64,000 nt of DNA from Pseudomonadota bacterium (GCA_021324755.1 JAJPIL010000004.1:1-64000); one strand, 5' to 3'; positions 53,754-63,683 are shown, counted from the first letter of the stretch. Program-made: numbers and translations. The notes: generated from the sequence alone by a model not told the origin.

Positions 53754-56340
53754 ACGACCCGAGCTGCTTTGGCTTATTTCGTTAGTACCACTGGTATGGT
53801 GGTCAGGATGGCGCGCCACAAACGCCCACAGCCGTGGTTTACAATTCGCATTGGCGGGGCTGCGAACTGGCGTCCTGGTAGCCTTGGTGGCCTTACTTGC
53901 GGGGCTCCAGGTCAAAACGCGCGTGCGTACCGGCAGACTTGAAGTAGTGGCGATGCTCGACGAATCGCGTTCGATCGACCCATCGCAGTTGGACGCGATG
54001 CGTCGCCAGGTGCTTCGATTGGCGCGCAGCATGGACCGGCGTGACTCGTTGTCGGTGCTCGCGTTTGGTGCAGATATACGCGTTTTGGCGGAGCCGGCGA
54101 GCGTTCGAGATGTGGGCTCGCTCGAGGGAAGCGTCAACGGCGACGCAACCGACATAGCCTCGGCGCTGACTGTGGCGGTCGGGATGTTCGCGCCAGATGC
54201 CGAGAAAAAATTGTGGCTACTTAGTGACGGGAACGAGACCCAGGGCGACGCTCTACAAGAAATTCCGATGCTGGTCGCAAGCGGCGTCCAAGTGTTTGCT
54301 TCACTGCCGCCGCCTGTGACGTCTGCGCGGGTCGCCTTGGTGGGGATTTATGCCCCAGAGGTCGTGCGGGCTGGTTTCACGTTCCCGCTCCGGTTAGACA
54401 TCGAGAGCGAGGCCGAACGTGACGTCGAGGCTAGGCTATCGGTGCAGGACTCCTTTGGGCGTCCCGTCGAGCGCCTTATTCGGCTCCATCAAGGACTCAA
54501 CCGCTACGCGCTGCCATTTCTAATCCCCAAGCCTGGAGCTAGCTTAATAACTTCGAAACTCGAAGTGGAACCCCACGTACGCGTGGTGAATTCGAGCTTG
54601 ACCACCTCTGTCGCAGTTTCGCCCGCGCCGCGTGTACTGGTGGTGTCGAACGACAGCCCAACCAGCATTCTTAAAGTTCTGGGCATGCGCGGCTACGAAG
54701 CCGCCAGTGCAAAACCTTCCGACTTGCAGCCCGACGCGACGAGCTTTTTGTTAGGTTATCAGGCGGTCGTACTGGACGACGTTTCGAGCGACGCTCTGAG
54801 ACCGGAACTTCAAGAGACGCTGAAGACGTATGTCAGCGAATACGGAGGAGGCGTTATCGTAACCGGGAACACGCTTCGCGACAGCCGTTTTATGGGAAGC
54901 GTGCTCGAGAGCTTTTTGCCAGTACGGTTCAGACCACAACCTCCGCCACCGCAACGGGAGCCCGTAGCGATCTACCTGCTTATCGACCGGTCAAACTCAA
55001 TGGGCTACAACTCGCGCTACCCGACGATCCGCGACGAGGAGCGAATACGCTATGCAAAACAGGCCGCCTTGGCGCTGTTGCGGCAACTCGACGACGCCGA
55101 CTTCGTCGGCGTGATAGCCTTCGATTCGGACCCTTACGTGCTGATGCCGTTGCAACCGCTCGGCGGACATCGCCGCGCCTTGGAGGCGCGCATCGCGGCG
55201 CTCGAGCCAGGAGGTGGGACCGACTTCAAGCAAGCGTTGGAAATAGCGGAGCGGCAAATTCTAGCGACCGACGTACGCACACGCCAAGTGATCTTGTTGA
55301 CCGACGGAGACACGAATCGCGAATACCATGACCACGACCAGCTGATGGCCGACTTTGCGCGGCAAAACATCCCCGTTTCCACCATTCGAATCGGACCTGA
55401 CACGGAAAACTTGAAGCTGCTTCAGGACTTCGCCGAGCTCACCCACGGCGTTTTTTATCGGGTCGACGATATTACCACGTTGCCGGAGCTGTTGGTGCGT
55501 TTGAGCCACAAAAGCACCGACGCCCATTCGATTCGCCATCTGCGGGTAACCGTTGCAAAGCGCAATGCGATCTTGGCCGGAATCGAGTCAGACAAGCTCC
55601 CACCAGTGGAGTTTTACTCTCTCAGCGAACCCAAAGAGCGCGCCACCGTGTCGCTGGCGGTTGAACACCAGGGCGGTCAAGCGCCTCTGGTCGCATCGTG
55701 GCAATTCGGCTTAGGTCGCGTGGCAACCTTCGCCGCAGACCCCGAGTCAGTAGGAAGCGTGCGATGGCTCCAGTGGGACCGCTACGCCCAGTTCTGGTCT
55801 CAGCTGATCACGTGGACGATGAGACCGCGGCTGTGGCAGCCCTTCGACTTGAGCGTACGTGTCGAGCGCGATGGGGCGATCCAAATAATCGCGCAAAACA
55901 ATGACCGCGTGCCTGCCGAAAGCCTTTTTTGCCGCGTGGTAAGCTCCAAGGGCGCCTCCGAAATCCCGATGACCCCCGTATCGCCGAACGAATACCGGGC
56001 GGATATGGGAACGATGGCGCCAGGCGAGTACACGTTTTACCTGGTGCAGAAAAAAAATGATCAGGAAAAGACCTTGGCGTCGCTTCCCTACATCGCCACC
56101 GGCACCGTGCCATCCTTGATGGAAGAACTGCGCCTGCGACCGCCAAATCGCCAGTTACTCGAGCGCCTGACCCAGGCTACAGGAGGAAGCCTCAACCCCT
56201 CGCTGCAGCAATTATTGCAGCACAACGGTCGTAGGGTTGTTCGCTACAGACCGGCCACAGGCTACCTGGTACCGATTGCAATTTCCTTGATGCTCATAGA
56301 AATCTATTTGCGACGCCGTCTGGTCGGTAATATCACTTAG
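53746..56340 (+). CDS. Large VWA-domain membrane protein
   Basis: 864 residues from a GTG at 53746 inside the previous gene's end. Two N-terminal membrane helices, a first VWA domain (AMLDESRSIDPSQLDAM) and a glutamine-amidotransferase-like middle segment (YQAVVLDDVSSDAL) are visible. A second VWA follows with intact MIDAS (YLLIDRSNSMGYNSRY; VILLTDGDTNRE) and a C-terminal helix (YLVPIAISLMLIEIYL). Such proteins end MoxR-DUF58-BatA operons and may build envelope complexes or respond to stress. Confidence 0.88.
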   Translation: MFERPELLWLISLVPLVWWSGWRATNAHSRGLQFALAGLRTGVLVALVALLAGLQVKTRVRTGRLEVVAMLDESRSIDPSQLDAMRRQVLRLARSMDRRDSLSVLAFGADIRVLAEPASVRDVGSLEGSVNGDATDIASALTVAVGMFAPDAEKKLWLLSDGNETQGDALQEIPMLVASGVQVFASLPPPVTSARVALVGIYAPEVVRAGFTFPLRLDIESEAERDVEARLSVQDSFGRPVERLIRLHQGLNRYALPFLIPKPGASLITSKLEVEPHVRVVNSSLTTSVAVSPAPRVLVVSNDSPTSILKVLGMRGYEAASAKPSDLQPDATSFLLGYQAVVLDDVSSDALRPELQETLKTYVSEYGGGVIVTGNTLRDSRFMGSVLESFLPVRFRPQPPPPQREPVAIYLLIDRSNSMGYNSRYPTIRDEERIRYAKQAALALLRQLDDADFVGVIAFDSDPYVLMPLQPLGGHRRALEARIAALEPGGGTDFKQALEIAERQILATDVRTRQVILLTDGDTNREYHDHDQLMADFARQNIPVSTIRIGPDTENLKLLQDFAELTHGVFYRVDDITTLPELLVRLSHKSTDAHSIRHLRVTVAKRNAILAGIESDKLPPVEFYSLSEPKERATVSLAVEHQGGQAPLVASWQFGLGRVATFAADPESVGSVRWLQWDRYAQFWSQLITWTMRPRLWQPFDLSVRVERDGAIQIIAQNNDRVPAESLFCRVVSSKGASEIPMTPVSPNEYRADMGTMAPGEYTFYLVQKKNDQEKTLASLPYIATGTVPSLMEELRLRPPNRQLLERLTQATGGSLNPSLQQLLQHNGRRVVRYRPATGYLVPIAISLMLIEIYLRRRLVGNIT

Positions 56341-56508
56341 CAAAAGGCACAGCGGCTAAACGCTTGCGCTTGGGCAACGCCGCCACAAGTCAGCTTCGAT
56401 GATAAAAAGGGGAGCTCAGCAAATACTGTCCGCTAAGGTCTCGGCCCGTAAGCGACAAGCTCTTAAGCAGGCAAGCAAAATGAATCCACAAGCACAAGGA
56501 GTGAAGCG

Positions 56509-57699
56509 ATGCCGAAGACGCTCGAGGGGATAACCGTAGTTGACCTCACACAAAACATCGCGGGCCCTTTTTGCACCCAGCTTCTCGGCGATTTTGGCGC
56601 AACCGTTTTCAAGATCGAACGTCCTGGATTGGGCGATGATTCGCGCCGTTGGGCGCCCCCGTACTGGGGCGAAGAGTCGGCCTCCTTTCTTGCGTACAAC
56701 CGAAACAAAAAGAGCGTTTGTATCGAGCTCAACCATCCGCGCGGTCTTGAAGTCGTGCTCTCGATGGTTGAAAAGGCTGATGTTTTTGTGCATTCGCTTA
56801 AGCCACAGAGCGCCCGAGCCCGCGGGCTAAGCTACGAAAACTTGCGTGCTAGAAACCCGCGATTGATCTTTTGCGCTATCAGCGGATTCGGCAGCCACGG
56901 CCCGTTCAGCGAGCTTCCCGGATATGACCCAATTCTCCAGGCCTATACCGGACACATGAGCATAACCGGCAACCCCGACGAACCGCCCGTGCGGATGGGG
57001 GCGCCGGTAATCGATATGGGCACCGGAATGTGGGCTTTTATCGGAATATTGATCGCGCTTATGGAGCGCCAGAAAACGGGCAAAGGATCCGAGATCAATA
57101 CGAGCTTGCTCGAAACCGGCGTGGTTTGGACGACACTGTTGATGGCCGGTTATCTGGCCAGTGGGGAGGTTCCAGAAAAGGTTGGCTCGCGTTCGCCGTT
57201 GGTTGCCCCGTACGAAGCTTTCGAAGCGCGCGACGGCTGGATAATGATTGCCGCGGGCAACGACAATCTATTCCGCGCACTTTGCAGGGTTCTCGAGATG
57301 CCCGAGCTTTCGCGCGACCCTCGTTTCAGTACTAACGCGGACCGCGTAAGAAATCGCGACGAGCTGCATAGACTTATTCAGGCTCGAATCGAAACTCGAC
57401 GTTGCCATGAGTGGGCGAATGCTTTGCGAGCGGCAGGAGTACCCTGCAGTCCGATAAACTCGCTTGCCCAAGTGTGCGCCGACGAGCAGGTAAAGGCGAT
57501 GGAGCTGATCAAAGAGATTAAAACTTTGCGAGTGCCAGGTTTCAAAATAATCGACCTCCCAGTGGCTATCAACGGCGAACGGGCAACAGTCGGCGCGCTA
57601 CCTCCTCGGTTAGGCGAACATACCGACGAGGTGCTGCGGTGGGCTGGTTTCGACGCTAACGAAATCACCGAGCTTCGCCGCCAAAACGTCATCGCATGA
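56509..57699 (+). CDS. CaiB/BaiF family III CoA-transferase
   Basis: 396 residues. It begins LEGITVVDLTQNIAGPFCTQ and has YNRNKKSVCIEL and the catalytic aspartate in GYDPILQAYTGHMSITG, then GAPVIDMGTGMWA. Family III transferases move CoA between acids such as formyl-CoA/oxalate or carnitine/aromatic acids; the specificity is not predictable. The ATG is preceded by AAGGAG. It is followed by a 479-bp gap, then an SDR of related metabolism. Confidence 0.92.
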   Translation: MPKTLEGITVVDLTQNIAGPFCTQLLGDFGATVFKIERPGLGDDSRRWAPPYWGEESASFLAYNRNKKSVCIELNHPRGLEVVLSMVEKADVFVHSLKPQSARARGLSYENLRARNPRLIFCAISGFGSHGPFSELPGYDPILQAYTGHMSITGNPDEPPVRMGAPVIDMGTGMWAFIGILIALMERQKTGKGSEINTSLLETGVVWTTLLMAGYLASGEVPEKVGSRSPLVAPYEAFEARDGWIMIAAGNDNLFRALCRVLEMPELSRDPRFSTNADRVRNRDELHRLIQARIETRRCHEWANALRAAGVPCSPINSLAQVCADEQVKAMELIKEIKTLRVPGFKIIDLPVAINGERATVGALPPRLGEHTDEVLRWAGFDANEITELRRQNVIA

Positions 57700-58178
57700 A
57701 ACCGAGTACGTTTCAGCCGGCACGCCCGGATTGGCTCGCGCTGAATCGAACGGCCAGTTAAACCCGTCGGCAAACGCTTCAAACTGTCGGCACAACATGA
57801 CCAGGGTTCACGTCTGCAGGACAGGTCAGCTGTGGCCAGCGCTTAAGAAACACTTCGGACTGCGAATGTGTAAGACTCGACAACGCCAGAGCGGTTCCAT
57901 ACATGACATGCTTCGACTTTGACTGAAATTACCACGCTAGCTTTAAAGGTAGAACTCAGCGTGGCGAACTGCGATAAAAGTTATCCGAATGATGGCCTCC
58001 ACCTGGCGAACTTTCTGTTATACTAACGCTACTGTCAAACGACCAATGAGCTAGGCATCTAGGTCGAGACAACGAGACGGTCCGCAAGCGCGGGTTCGTG
58101 CTTGTTTAGCCTATGGTTTTTGTGTCGGAATAATTTGCGTAACTTGGCAGGAAAGCAATTGTAAGGGGACTTTGGGTT
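57700..58178. other. Intergenic, 479 bp, nothing recognised
   Basis: No gene is supported. The SDR promoter is expected near the right end. Confidence 0.5.
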
Positions 58179-59129
58179 ATGCCGAGACTATTAGAAGGTA
58201 AGGTAGCAATCGTCACCGGTGCCGGGCGCGGTATCGGTCGGGAAGAAGCGCTGCTGCTCGCAAAGCACGGAGCAAAGGTTGTCGTGAACGACGTCGGTGC
58301 CCATTTTGACGGCAGCGGACAGTCGTCCACTCCTGCCGAAGAAGTCTGCAAGGAGATACGAAAGAACGGCGGGGAAGCGGTGGCAAATTACGACAACGTT
58401 GCTGACTTCAAGGCAGCTAAGCGGATCGTCCAGTGCGCGCTCGATAACTTCGGCAAGTTGAATATCGTGGTCAACAACGCCGGAATACTGCGCGACCGGA
58501 TGATATTCAACATGACCGAAGAGGATTTCGACGCTGTAATTAACGTGCATCTCAAGGGCTCGTTCAACATGGCGCGTCATGCCACGGAGTATTGGCGCGA
58601 GCAGTTCAAAGCTGGCAACGTCCTTAATGGGCGCTTGATCAACACGTCGTCGGACTCGGGCCTGCTCGGCAACGCGGGCCAGGTCAACTACGGTTCGGCG
58701 AAGGCAGCGTTGGCCGCCATGGCAATTATCGTCGACATGGAGATGCAGCGCTACGGCGTTACCGCCAACGCGATCGCTCCGATTGCCCGCACGCGAATGA
58801 CAGTTGACGCAACGCCCCAAACGGCGGCCACGATGCCCGAGGTGGCGCCGGGCGAGTTCGACCCTTACAGTCCGGCCCATATCGCCCCGCTTGTGGTCTG
58901 GCTGGCCAGCGACGACGCTAAAGACGTTCACGGCGAGGTTTTTCGAGTAGGGCTCGGCTCGGTCTGGCTGATGAAGGGGTGGCACTCGGTGGCCAGAATT
59001 ACGAAAAAAGGATTCTGGGACCCCGAAGAGCTCGGCCCCAGGCTTAAAGAAGAACTGGCTAAAGGCTTGACCAAAAAAGAGTCACTGGGACACGTTCTGG
59101 GCGAGGTGCGCCAGCTCTTCAGTAGCTGA
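58179..59129 (+). CDS. Short-chain dehydrogenase, MFE-type 3-hydroxyacyl-CoA dehydrogenase-like
   Basis: 316 residues. The cofactor motif TGAGRGIG, the NNAG motif (VVNNAGILRDRM) and the catalytic Y-x3-K (VNYGSAKAAL) are intact. VNDVGAHFDGSGQS is typical of the long SDRs related to the (3R)-hydroxyacyl-CoA dehydrogenase part of multifunctional enzyme 2. It would oxidise a 3-hydroxyacyl-CoA or related alcohol with NAD+. A low-molecular-weight phosphatase gene follows after 28 bp. Confidence 0.92.
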   Translation: MPRLLEGKVAIVTGAGRGIGREEALLLAKHGAKVVVNDVGAHFDGSGQSSTPAEEVCKEIRKNGGEAVANYDNVADFKAAKRIVQCALDNFGKLNIVVNNAGILRDRMIFNMTEEDFDAVINVHLKGSFNMARHATEYWREQFKAGNVLNGRLINTSSDSGLLGNAGQVNYGSAKAALAAMAIIVDMEMQRYGVTANAIAPIARTRMTVDATPQTAATMPEVAPGEFDPYSPAHIAPLVVWLASDDAKDVHGEVFRVGLGSVWLMKGWHSVARITKKGFWDPEELGPRLKEELAKGLTKKESLGHVLGEVRQLFSS

Positions 59130-59157
59130 GCTTGAGCCTCAAGCCCGTATAACCGCC

Positions 59158-59664
59158 GTGGCTGAAACTGGTCCCCGGTACCGCTCGGTGCTTTTTATCT
59201 GCGCTGCCAATACCGCGCGAAGCGTGATGGCAGAGTATTTAACGCGGCGCGAGCTTGCGCAGCGCAACCTGGAGCAGCAAATAACCGTCTTGTCTGCCGG
59301 GATCGCTCCGTACGCGCGCGACGGCGCGTTAGTCTCCCTTGAAACGCGGTTGGCGCTGCGCGAAATCGGCATCGAGCTGCCCGAAGGAGCTAGCTCGACC
59401 GACCTAAAGCGCCATCCCGAGCTCCTGTACGGGTCAGATTTGGTGCTCGCGATGACCGAACAACAGCTGAAGGAGCTGTGCGAGAAATTTCCGCTAGAGT
59501 ATGGCGGACCGGAAGCTTACACGTTGCGCTCGTTTGTGGGAGAAGTGGGCGATATCGAGGATCCCAGTGGCCAAGGCTTCGAAGGCTTTACGCGATGTAG
59601 GGATGAGATCGGCAGGTTAACGCGGCGGCTCGTGGAGCGGCTTGCAAGCCAACGGCGCACCTAA
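59158..59664 (+). CDS. Low-molecular-weight phosphotyrosine phosphatase-like protein
   Basis: 168 residues from a GTG. The P-loop is CAANTARS (C-x5-R) near residue 15, and the late acid loop is DIEDPSG. These are the two catalytic pieces of LMW-PTP and thioredoxin-type arsenate reductases. No extra cysteine pair typical of ArsC is clear, so a phosphatase is favoured. It probably shares a transcript with the SDR gene. Confidence 0.88.
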   Translation: MAETGPRYRSVLFICAANTARSVMAEYLTRRELAQRNLEQQITVLSAGIAPYARDGALVSLETRLALREIGIELPEGASSTDLKRHPELLYGSDLVLAMTEQQLKELCEKFPLEYGGPEAYTLRSFVGEVGDIEDPSGQGFEGFTRCRDEIGRLTRRLVERLASQRRT

Positions 59665-59952
59665 CTCCACTCGGAAGGCTTAAAACGAAAGCGTAACTAC
59701 CGACCGTTAACTTACAAAACATTCCAGTTGGTGGATCGAGCTGCCGATAGCTGAAATTCCCCAGAATCGAAGCGTAGAGTGGAGTCGAAAGCAGACCTCA
59801 CATTGTAGGTTTGCGCCAAAACAAGTTGCGCTTGCATTCGGGCAATAGGTGGCACGTTCATTTAGGTGCCCTAGCAGGTGCATACGTGCTCTTTTTTAAA
59901 TTGCAGCCCATATGGTCTGACGAGCCTTTAGCCTGAAGAGAGGTGCGAAGAA

Positions 59953-60549
59953 TTGCATAAATGGCTCACCGTCAGAAGCGAATCTCTTTGTAAAACACCA
60001 GTCTTCGAACTCTATCGTCAATCGAGCCGCCACCCGACCCACGGTAACCGCGACTTTTTCGTCCTCAAGGTGCCGGCCTGGGTGAACATCATCCCGGTCA
60101 CCGACGACGGGTGCGTGGTGATGGTGCGCCAGTACCGGCATGGGGTTAGGAGTTTTACGCTCGAGATTCCCGGTGGGATGGTCGATCCAGCGGATAGAAG
60201 CCCAGCTGAGGCCGCGCGACGAGAGATGGTGGAAGAAACAGGCTACGACGCAGAGGAAATTATCCCTCTCGGTCGGGTGCACCCGAATCCTGCGATTCAA
60301 GACAATCTCTGCTTTTCCTTTTTGGCGTGCTCCGCGCGCCGGGTGACGCGCAAGAAGCTAGACGACGGAGAGGCAACGCGAGTCGTAAGGTTTCGGCTGG
60401 AACGTGTCCGTCAACTCATCGCAGAAGGCAAGATAACTCACGCTCTCGTCATCGCAGCCTTCTGTCTGCTCGAAGTCAAGTACCCAGGATTTCTTGCCGG
60501 CAGAGCTCCAAGCCTTTCTAACGAGCTGGCCGCTCGCTTACCTGGTTGA
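59953..60549 (+). CDS. Nudix hydrolase, ADP-ribose pyrophosphatase-like
   Basis: 198 residues. The complete Nudix box GGMVDPADRSPAEAARREMV plus EETGY is present. It begins with a TTG at 59953 (AGAGGTG upstream). The ALVIAAFCLLE end and VPAWVNIIPVTDDG core resemble ADP-ribose pyrophosphatases. Its 3' end overlaps the opposite-strand ferredoxin gene by 32 bp. Confidence 0.9.
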   Translation: MHKWLTVRSESLCKTPVFELYRQSSRHPTHGNRDFFVLKVPAWVNIIPVTDDGCVVMVRQYRHGVRSFTLEIPGGMVDPADRSPAEAARREMVEETGYDAEEIIPLGRVHPNPAIQDNLCFSFLACSARRVTRKKLDDGEATRVVRFRLERVRQLIAEGKITHALVIAAFCLLEVKYPGFLAGRAPSLSNELAARLPG

Positions 60550-60892
60550 TCGTGTAGCGTGGTATAACCACGACAATCTCAGCGTCCGGGTCCTCGATCA
60601 CGGCCTGACAGCCCAGCCGCGAGGTCGGCGTAAGACCCGGTGCCTTGTCCAACAAATCCTCCTCTTGCTCCGAAGCTTCGGAAAGCAGTTCAAAGCCGCG
60701 CTTGACGATCACATGGCACGTCGTACAGGCGCAATTCCCTCCACACGCGTGCTCCAGCCAAACGTCATGACCGAGCAACACGTCTAGGATCGAACCAGGT
60801 TGCCCGTCGTGCTGAAACGGGGCATCGCTCGGGTCGAATTCGATTACTCTTTCAGGTTCGCCACTCTCGTAAATAACTCGGATCCGGGCCAT
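60518..60892 (-). CDS. fdx: [2Fe-2S] ferredoxin, ISC type
   Basis: 124-residue adrenodoxin-type ferredoxin. Cluster ligands are in EHACGGNCACTTCHV, with the fourth in TSRLGCQA. It ends in a family-typical IPRYTINQ. Such proteins donate electrons in Fe-S cluster assembly or to P450-like enzymes. No isc genes are in the window, so it works alone here. Confidence 0.93.
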   Translation of the reverse strand: MARIRVIYESGEPERVIEFDPSDAPFQHDGQPGSILDVLLGHDVWLEHACGGNCACTTCHVIVKRGFELLSEASEQEEDLLDKAPGLTPTSRLGCQAVIEDPDAEIVVVIPRYTINQVSERPAR

Positions 60893-61131
60893 CGGTATGA
60901 TGCTGCGCTGTCAAAGCGTTAACCGCGTCGGCACAAGCAGAAGCTTGGCGAGACAGAGCTTAAAATCGCTCTGGCTAATACGCCGATATTTTTCGCCTTG
61001 CACCGACTCATGTCGAAAAGCCTAAAGCGCGGTCGTAAACCAATGTCGCCTACGCAAAATCAAGAATAACAGACTTCTCGTGGACACAAAAACCATCTTT
61101 AAGAATACGCGCGCCACGTAAATAGCAACAA
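60893..61131. other. Intergenic left of the hemerythrin promoter
   Basis: No gene is visible. Divergent promoter region between the ferredoxin and hemerythrin genes. Confidence 0.5.
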
Positions 61132-61170
61132 TTGACCGCGCAAGAGCAGACATGTAAGTATTATACATGT
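61132..61170 (+). promoter_or_regulatory. Hemerythrin promoter with a 21-bp dyad operator
   Basis: TTGACC (61132-61137), a 17-nt spacer and TAAGTA (61155-61160) form a plausible promoter. A perfect 7-bp inverted repeat ACATGTA (61150-61156) with TACATGT (61164-61170) overlaps the -10, as expected for a repressor site. ATGTA...TACAT dyads resemble Rrf2-type (NsrR-like) operators that control hemerythrin genes, but the link is inference. Confidence 0.5.
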
Positions 61171-61209
61171 TACCGCTTTACTTGCAACTGACCTCACAGA
61201 GAGAGACAC

Positions 61210-61713
61210 ATGATGCTTTCGCGCGTTAGCACGCTTCTCCAAGACGACCATCGTCGGCTACTGGAACTTTGGGACGAATGTCAAAAGGCGGCCCAAACGC
61301 TCGACGCGCTAAAGTTGGCACATTTGCGCAACTGCTTCGGGAAATTCGCCGCGGGGCTAAGGCGTCACATTCAAGCTGAGGAAAAAATACTTTTTCCACG
61401 CTTAGAGAAAAGGCGAATCGATACCGCTCTTACGGCCGACCCGCTAGCGATCGTCCGCTCGGAGCATCGCGAGATCGAGCAAATTCTCGACAACCTCGAA
61501 GAACTCACTCGTGCGCGCGAATATTCCACCGTGGTACATACGCTGGAAGGCCAGCCGTACGATTTCGCGCAATTGCTTGCCAGCCACATCTCGAAAGAAC
61601 AAGAGGTGCTTTATCCCCTTATCGACCGCTTACTGGGTGAGGAAGAGACACAGAAGCTAGCCGAGGCAGTGCGCACCGAGCTTGGGTCGTCTGAGCAAAC
61701 AGTAACTGCTTGA
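61210..61713 (+). CDS. Hemerythrin-like di-iron protein
   Basis: 167-residue four-helix bundle with the HHE ligand set: QDDHRRLLELWDEC, LRRHIQAEEKILFP, SEHREIEQIL and LASHISKEQEVLYPL. It could bind oxygen or nitric oxide, or repair Fe-S clusters. A single gene with its own promoter and dyad. Confidence 0.9.
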   Translation: MMLSRVSTLLQDDHRRLLELWDECQKAAQTLDALKLAHLRNCFGKFAAGLRRHIQAEEKILFPRLEKRRIDTALTADPLAIVRSEHREIEQILDNLEELTRAREYSTVVHTLEGQPYDFAQLLASHISKEQEVLYPLIDRLLGEEETQKLAEAVRTELGSSEQTVTA

Positions 61714-61951
61714 GAATGGCATCGACATCTTCACGTAAAGACCAGCAAGCAGTGTTCGCAAACAGAGGTTATTGTGTCCAGCGAATTCGGATCTGATCTA
61801 CCAAGAGGTGTCGTTTGCTCGGCGTGAATTCTGATCGCTTTTTCGGCTGATTTCTTCTAACGGGCACTTCTAACTATTGCGCGAGGCTTTCTTATGTACG
61901 CAGGCCGTGGCAAAAGCTTCTCCTGCTAACCAGGTATACGAGGCTTTGAAG

Positions 61952-62314
61952 ATGAGGATTCGGCTCAAGCGGGTCTACGAACCTCCAAGCAAGGAAGACG
62001 GCGTGCGGGTACTGGTCGACCGGCTGTGGCCGCGCGGCGTCAGCAAGCGCGACGCTCAAATCTCATACTGGTTCAAAGAAATAGCGCCAAGCGACGAATT
62101 GAGGAAATTTTTTGGCCACGCGCCGGAACGATGGGAAGAGTTCCGCAAGCGCTACCTTGAAGAACTGGAGCGACCAGAGGCCCGCGAGCAGCTCGAAGAG
62201 CTACGCCAGCTGGCTTCACGCGGTACGCTCACGCTAGTTTTCGGTGCTCGGGACGAACAGCACAACCAAGCCGTAGTTCTAAAACAAGTGCTCGAACAAA
62301 ATAAACGATCATAG
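61952..62314 (+). CDS. DUF488 family protein (YeaO-like)
   Basis: 120 residues from the ATG at 61952 (the frame is open upstream to 61877). Signature text: IRLKRVYEPPSKEDGVRVLV, DRLWPRGVSK and TLVFGARDEQHNQAVVL. The conserved Arg/Asp/Trp pattern suggests an enzyme, but no activity is established. Confidence 0.88.
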   Translation: MRIRLKRVYEPPSKEDGVRVLVDRLWPRGVSKRDAQISYWFKEIAPSDELRKFFGHAPERWEEFRKRYLEELERPEAREQLEELRQLASRGTLTLVFGARDEQHNQAVVLKQVLEQNKRS

Positions 62315-62423
62315 ACACCGCGACCTTTGGTTCAACCGGTTGATTTAACGTAGGCACAAAGCGTAAAGCGACGGGCTGCTTAAGCGAAGCAACAAAACTC
62401 GAGCTAAGGGAGGTAAAACAGAG

Positions 62424-62756
62424 GTGGCCGATTATCACGTCAAAGACAACGTTAAGCATCGTGCGCGACTGCGCCAACTTAGGCCCGAGCTTGCAAAGGC
62501 CTTTAGCAACTTTAGCGAAGCCGTGTTCAAGGACGGAGCGCTGTCGAGCAAGGTCAAGAATCTAATCGCGATAGGAGTTGCCCATACTACCCAATGTCCT
62601 TGGTGCATCGAGGGGCACGTTAAACGAGCTAAAGAACTTGGAGCAACGGACGAGGAGATCGCCGAGGCGATTTTTGTGGCAATGGAGATGCGCGCCGGGG
62701 CAGCCTTTACTCATGGGACGATCGCGATGGCTGCGCTGGAGGAAGCAAAAAGTTAG
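62424..62756 (+). CDS. Carboxymuconolactone decarboxylase / AhpD-like protein
   Basis: 110 residues from a GTG with GGGAGG upstream. The AhpD-type redox motif CPWC is followed by EGHVKRAKELGATDEEI. It is probably a peroxidase-type thiol protein. It is placed in a row of redox genes (hemerythrin, DUF488). Confidence 0.92.
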   Translation: MADYHVKDNVKHRARLRQLRPELAKAFSNFSEAVFKDGALSSKVKNLIAIGVAHTTQCPWCIEGHVKRAKELGATDEEIAEAIFVAMEMRAGAAFTHGTIAMAALEEAKS

Positions 62757-62884
62757 TTTTTAGCCAAAGCGGCTATTTGCTGGGGTTTGCCGCAGGCAAG
62801 CGCCGGCTTGACTCCGTATAATGTCTTCGTAACTTAGGCTTCGGCCGCTTTACCTAGCCGGGGGTCCGGGCAACAGGGAAAAGC

Positions 62885-62931
62885 GGGCAGCGGTTTATGA
62901 TCGCTGTCCGGGAGCAGTTTTAATCGCTCCC
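62885..62931 (+). other. Tandem hairpins upstream of tRNA-His
   Basis: GGGCAGCG (62885-62892) pairs with CGCTGTCC (62902-62909, one G-U), and immediately GGGAGC (62910-62915) pairs with GCTCCC (62926-62931). Function unknown; this could be processing structure or part of an unrecognised RNA. No consecutive T-run follows. Confidence 0.4.
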
Positions 62932-63007
62932 TGCACAGGTGCGCGCGCTTGCGGTCGCGGTCTTGGTCTTTATTTGCGACGCGTATATTGTCAAATTAAT
63001 CAGGGGT

Positions 63008-63084
63008 GGTGAGTGTAGCTCAGTTGGCAGAGCACCGGGTTGTGGCCCCGGTGGTCGAGGGTTCGAGTCCCTTCACTCACCCCA
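63008..63084 (+). tRNA. tRNA-His (GTG)
   Basis: Acceptor GTGAGTG (63009-63015) with CACTCAC (63074-63080), an encoded G-1 (63008) opposite C73 (63081), and anticodon GTG in loop TTGTGGC. CCA is encoded at 63082-63084. The G-1:C73 pair is diagnostic of tRNA-His. Confidence 0.97.
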
Positions 63085-63212
63085 CCCGGTTTACGCCTGC
63101 AAGCCGAGTGAACGCGCCTTTTAAGGTCGGCTTTCTCGCCTGCTTCTGAGGTGCTTTAATGAATCGCGGCTCGAGCTCTAGCGAGGGCTTGTAGGTGGGT
63201 TAAGTTCTGGGT

Positions 63213-63285
<73 letters not shown>

Positions 63286-63683
63286 CTCCTAAAAACTTCG
63301 CAACGTAAAATCGTGCGAGCTGGGCTCGCGTGCCGCACTGCCCGGTCTCCTCACAATAAACGCTCGCTCCTTGCCTCACGGCATTTTTGAACCGCCGCTA
63401 TCTCTTCTCTAGACATTTCGCAAAAACTTAGGGCGGAATCATTGTTGAGCAGCCCGCGCTCTCAAGTATTTTTCGCCTATCAAACGTAACGTAACAGTCC
63501 GCTGCAAGAGCTGAACCGTAAATCTTCTCGGCGTGAGCAAGCGCTAGCGCCAAACGAAACTCTCTTCGCCGATTTCAAGCGACGCAATTAGGAGCTCCCG
63601 ATTATCTACGCTACCTTCAGCTTCAAGCGAAAACCTTTTTCACATAGAAGGCTCCACGGGGTTACAAGTTCACGGGAGGAGAT
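63286..63683. other. Intergenic, 398 bp, nothing recognised
   Basis: No coding or repeat signal, except the GGGAGGA ribosome binding site at the right end for the next gene. Confidence 0.5.

Noticed and set aside
62850-62940. Signal-recognition-particle RNA or another known RNA upstream of tRNA-His
   Set aside because: The hairpins are present, but the conserved GGAAGG...AGCAG core of bacterial SRP RNA is absent.
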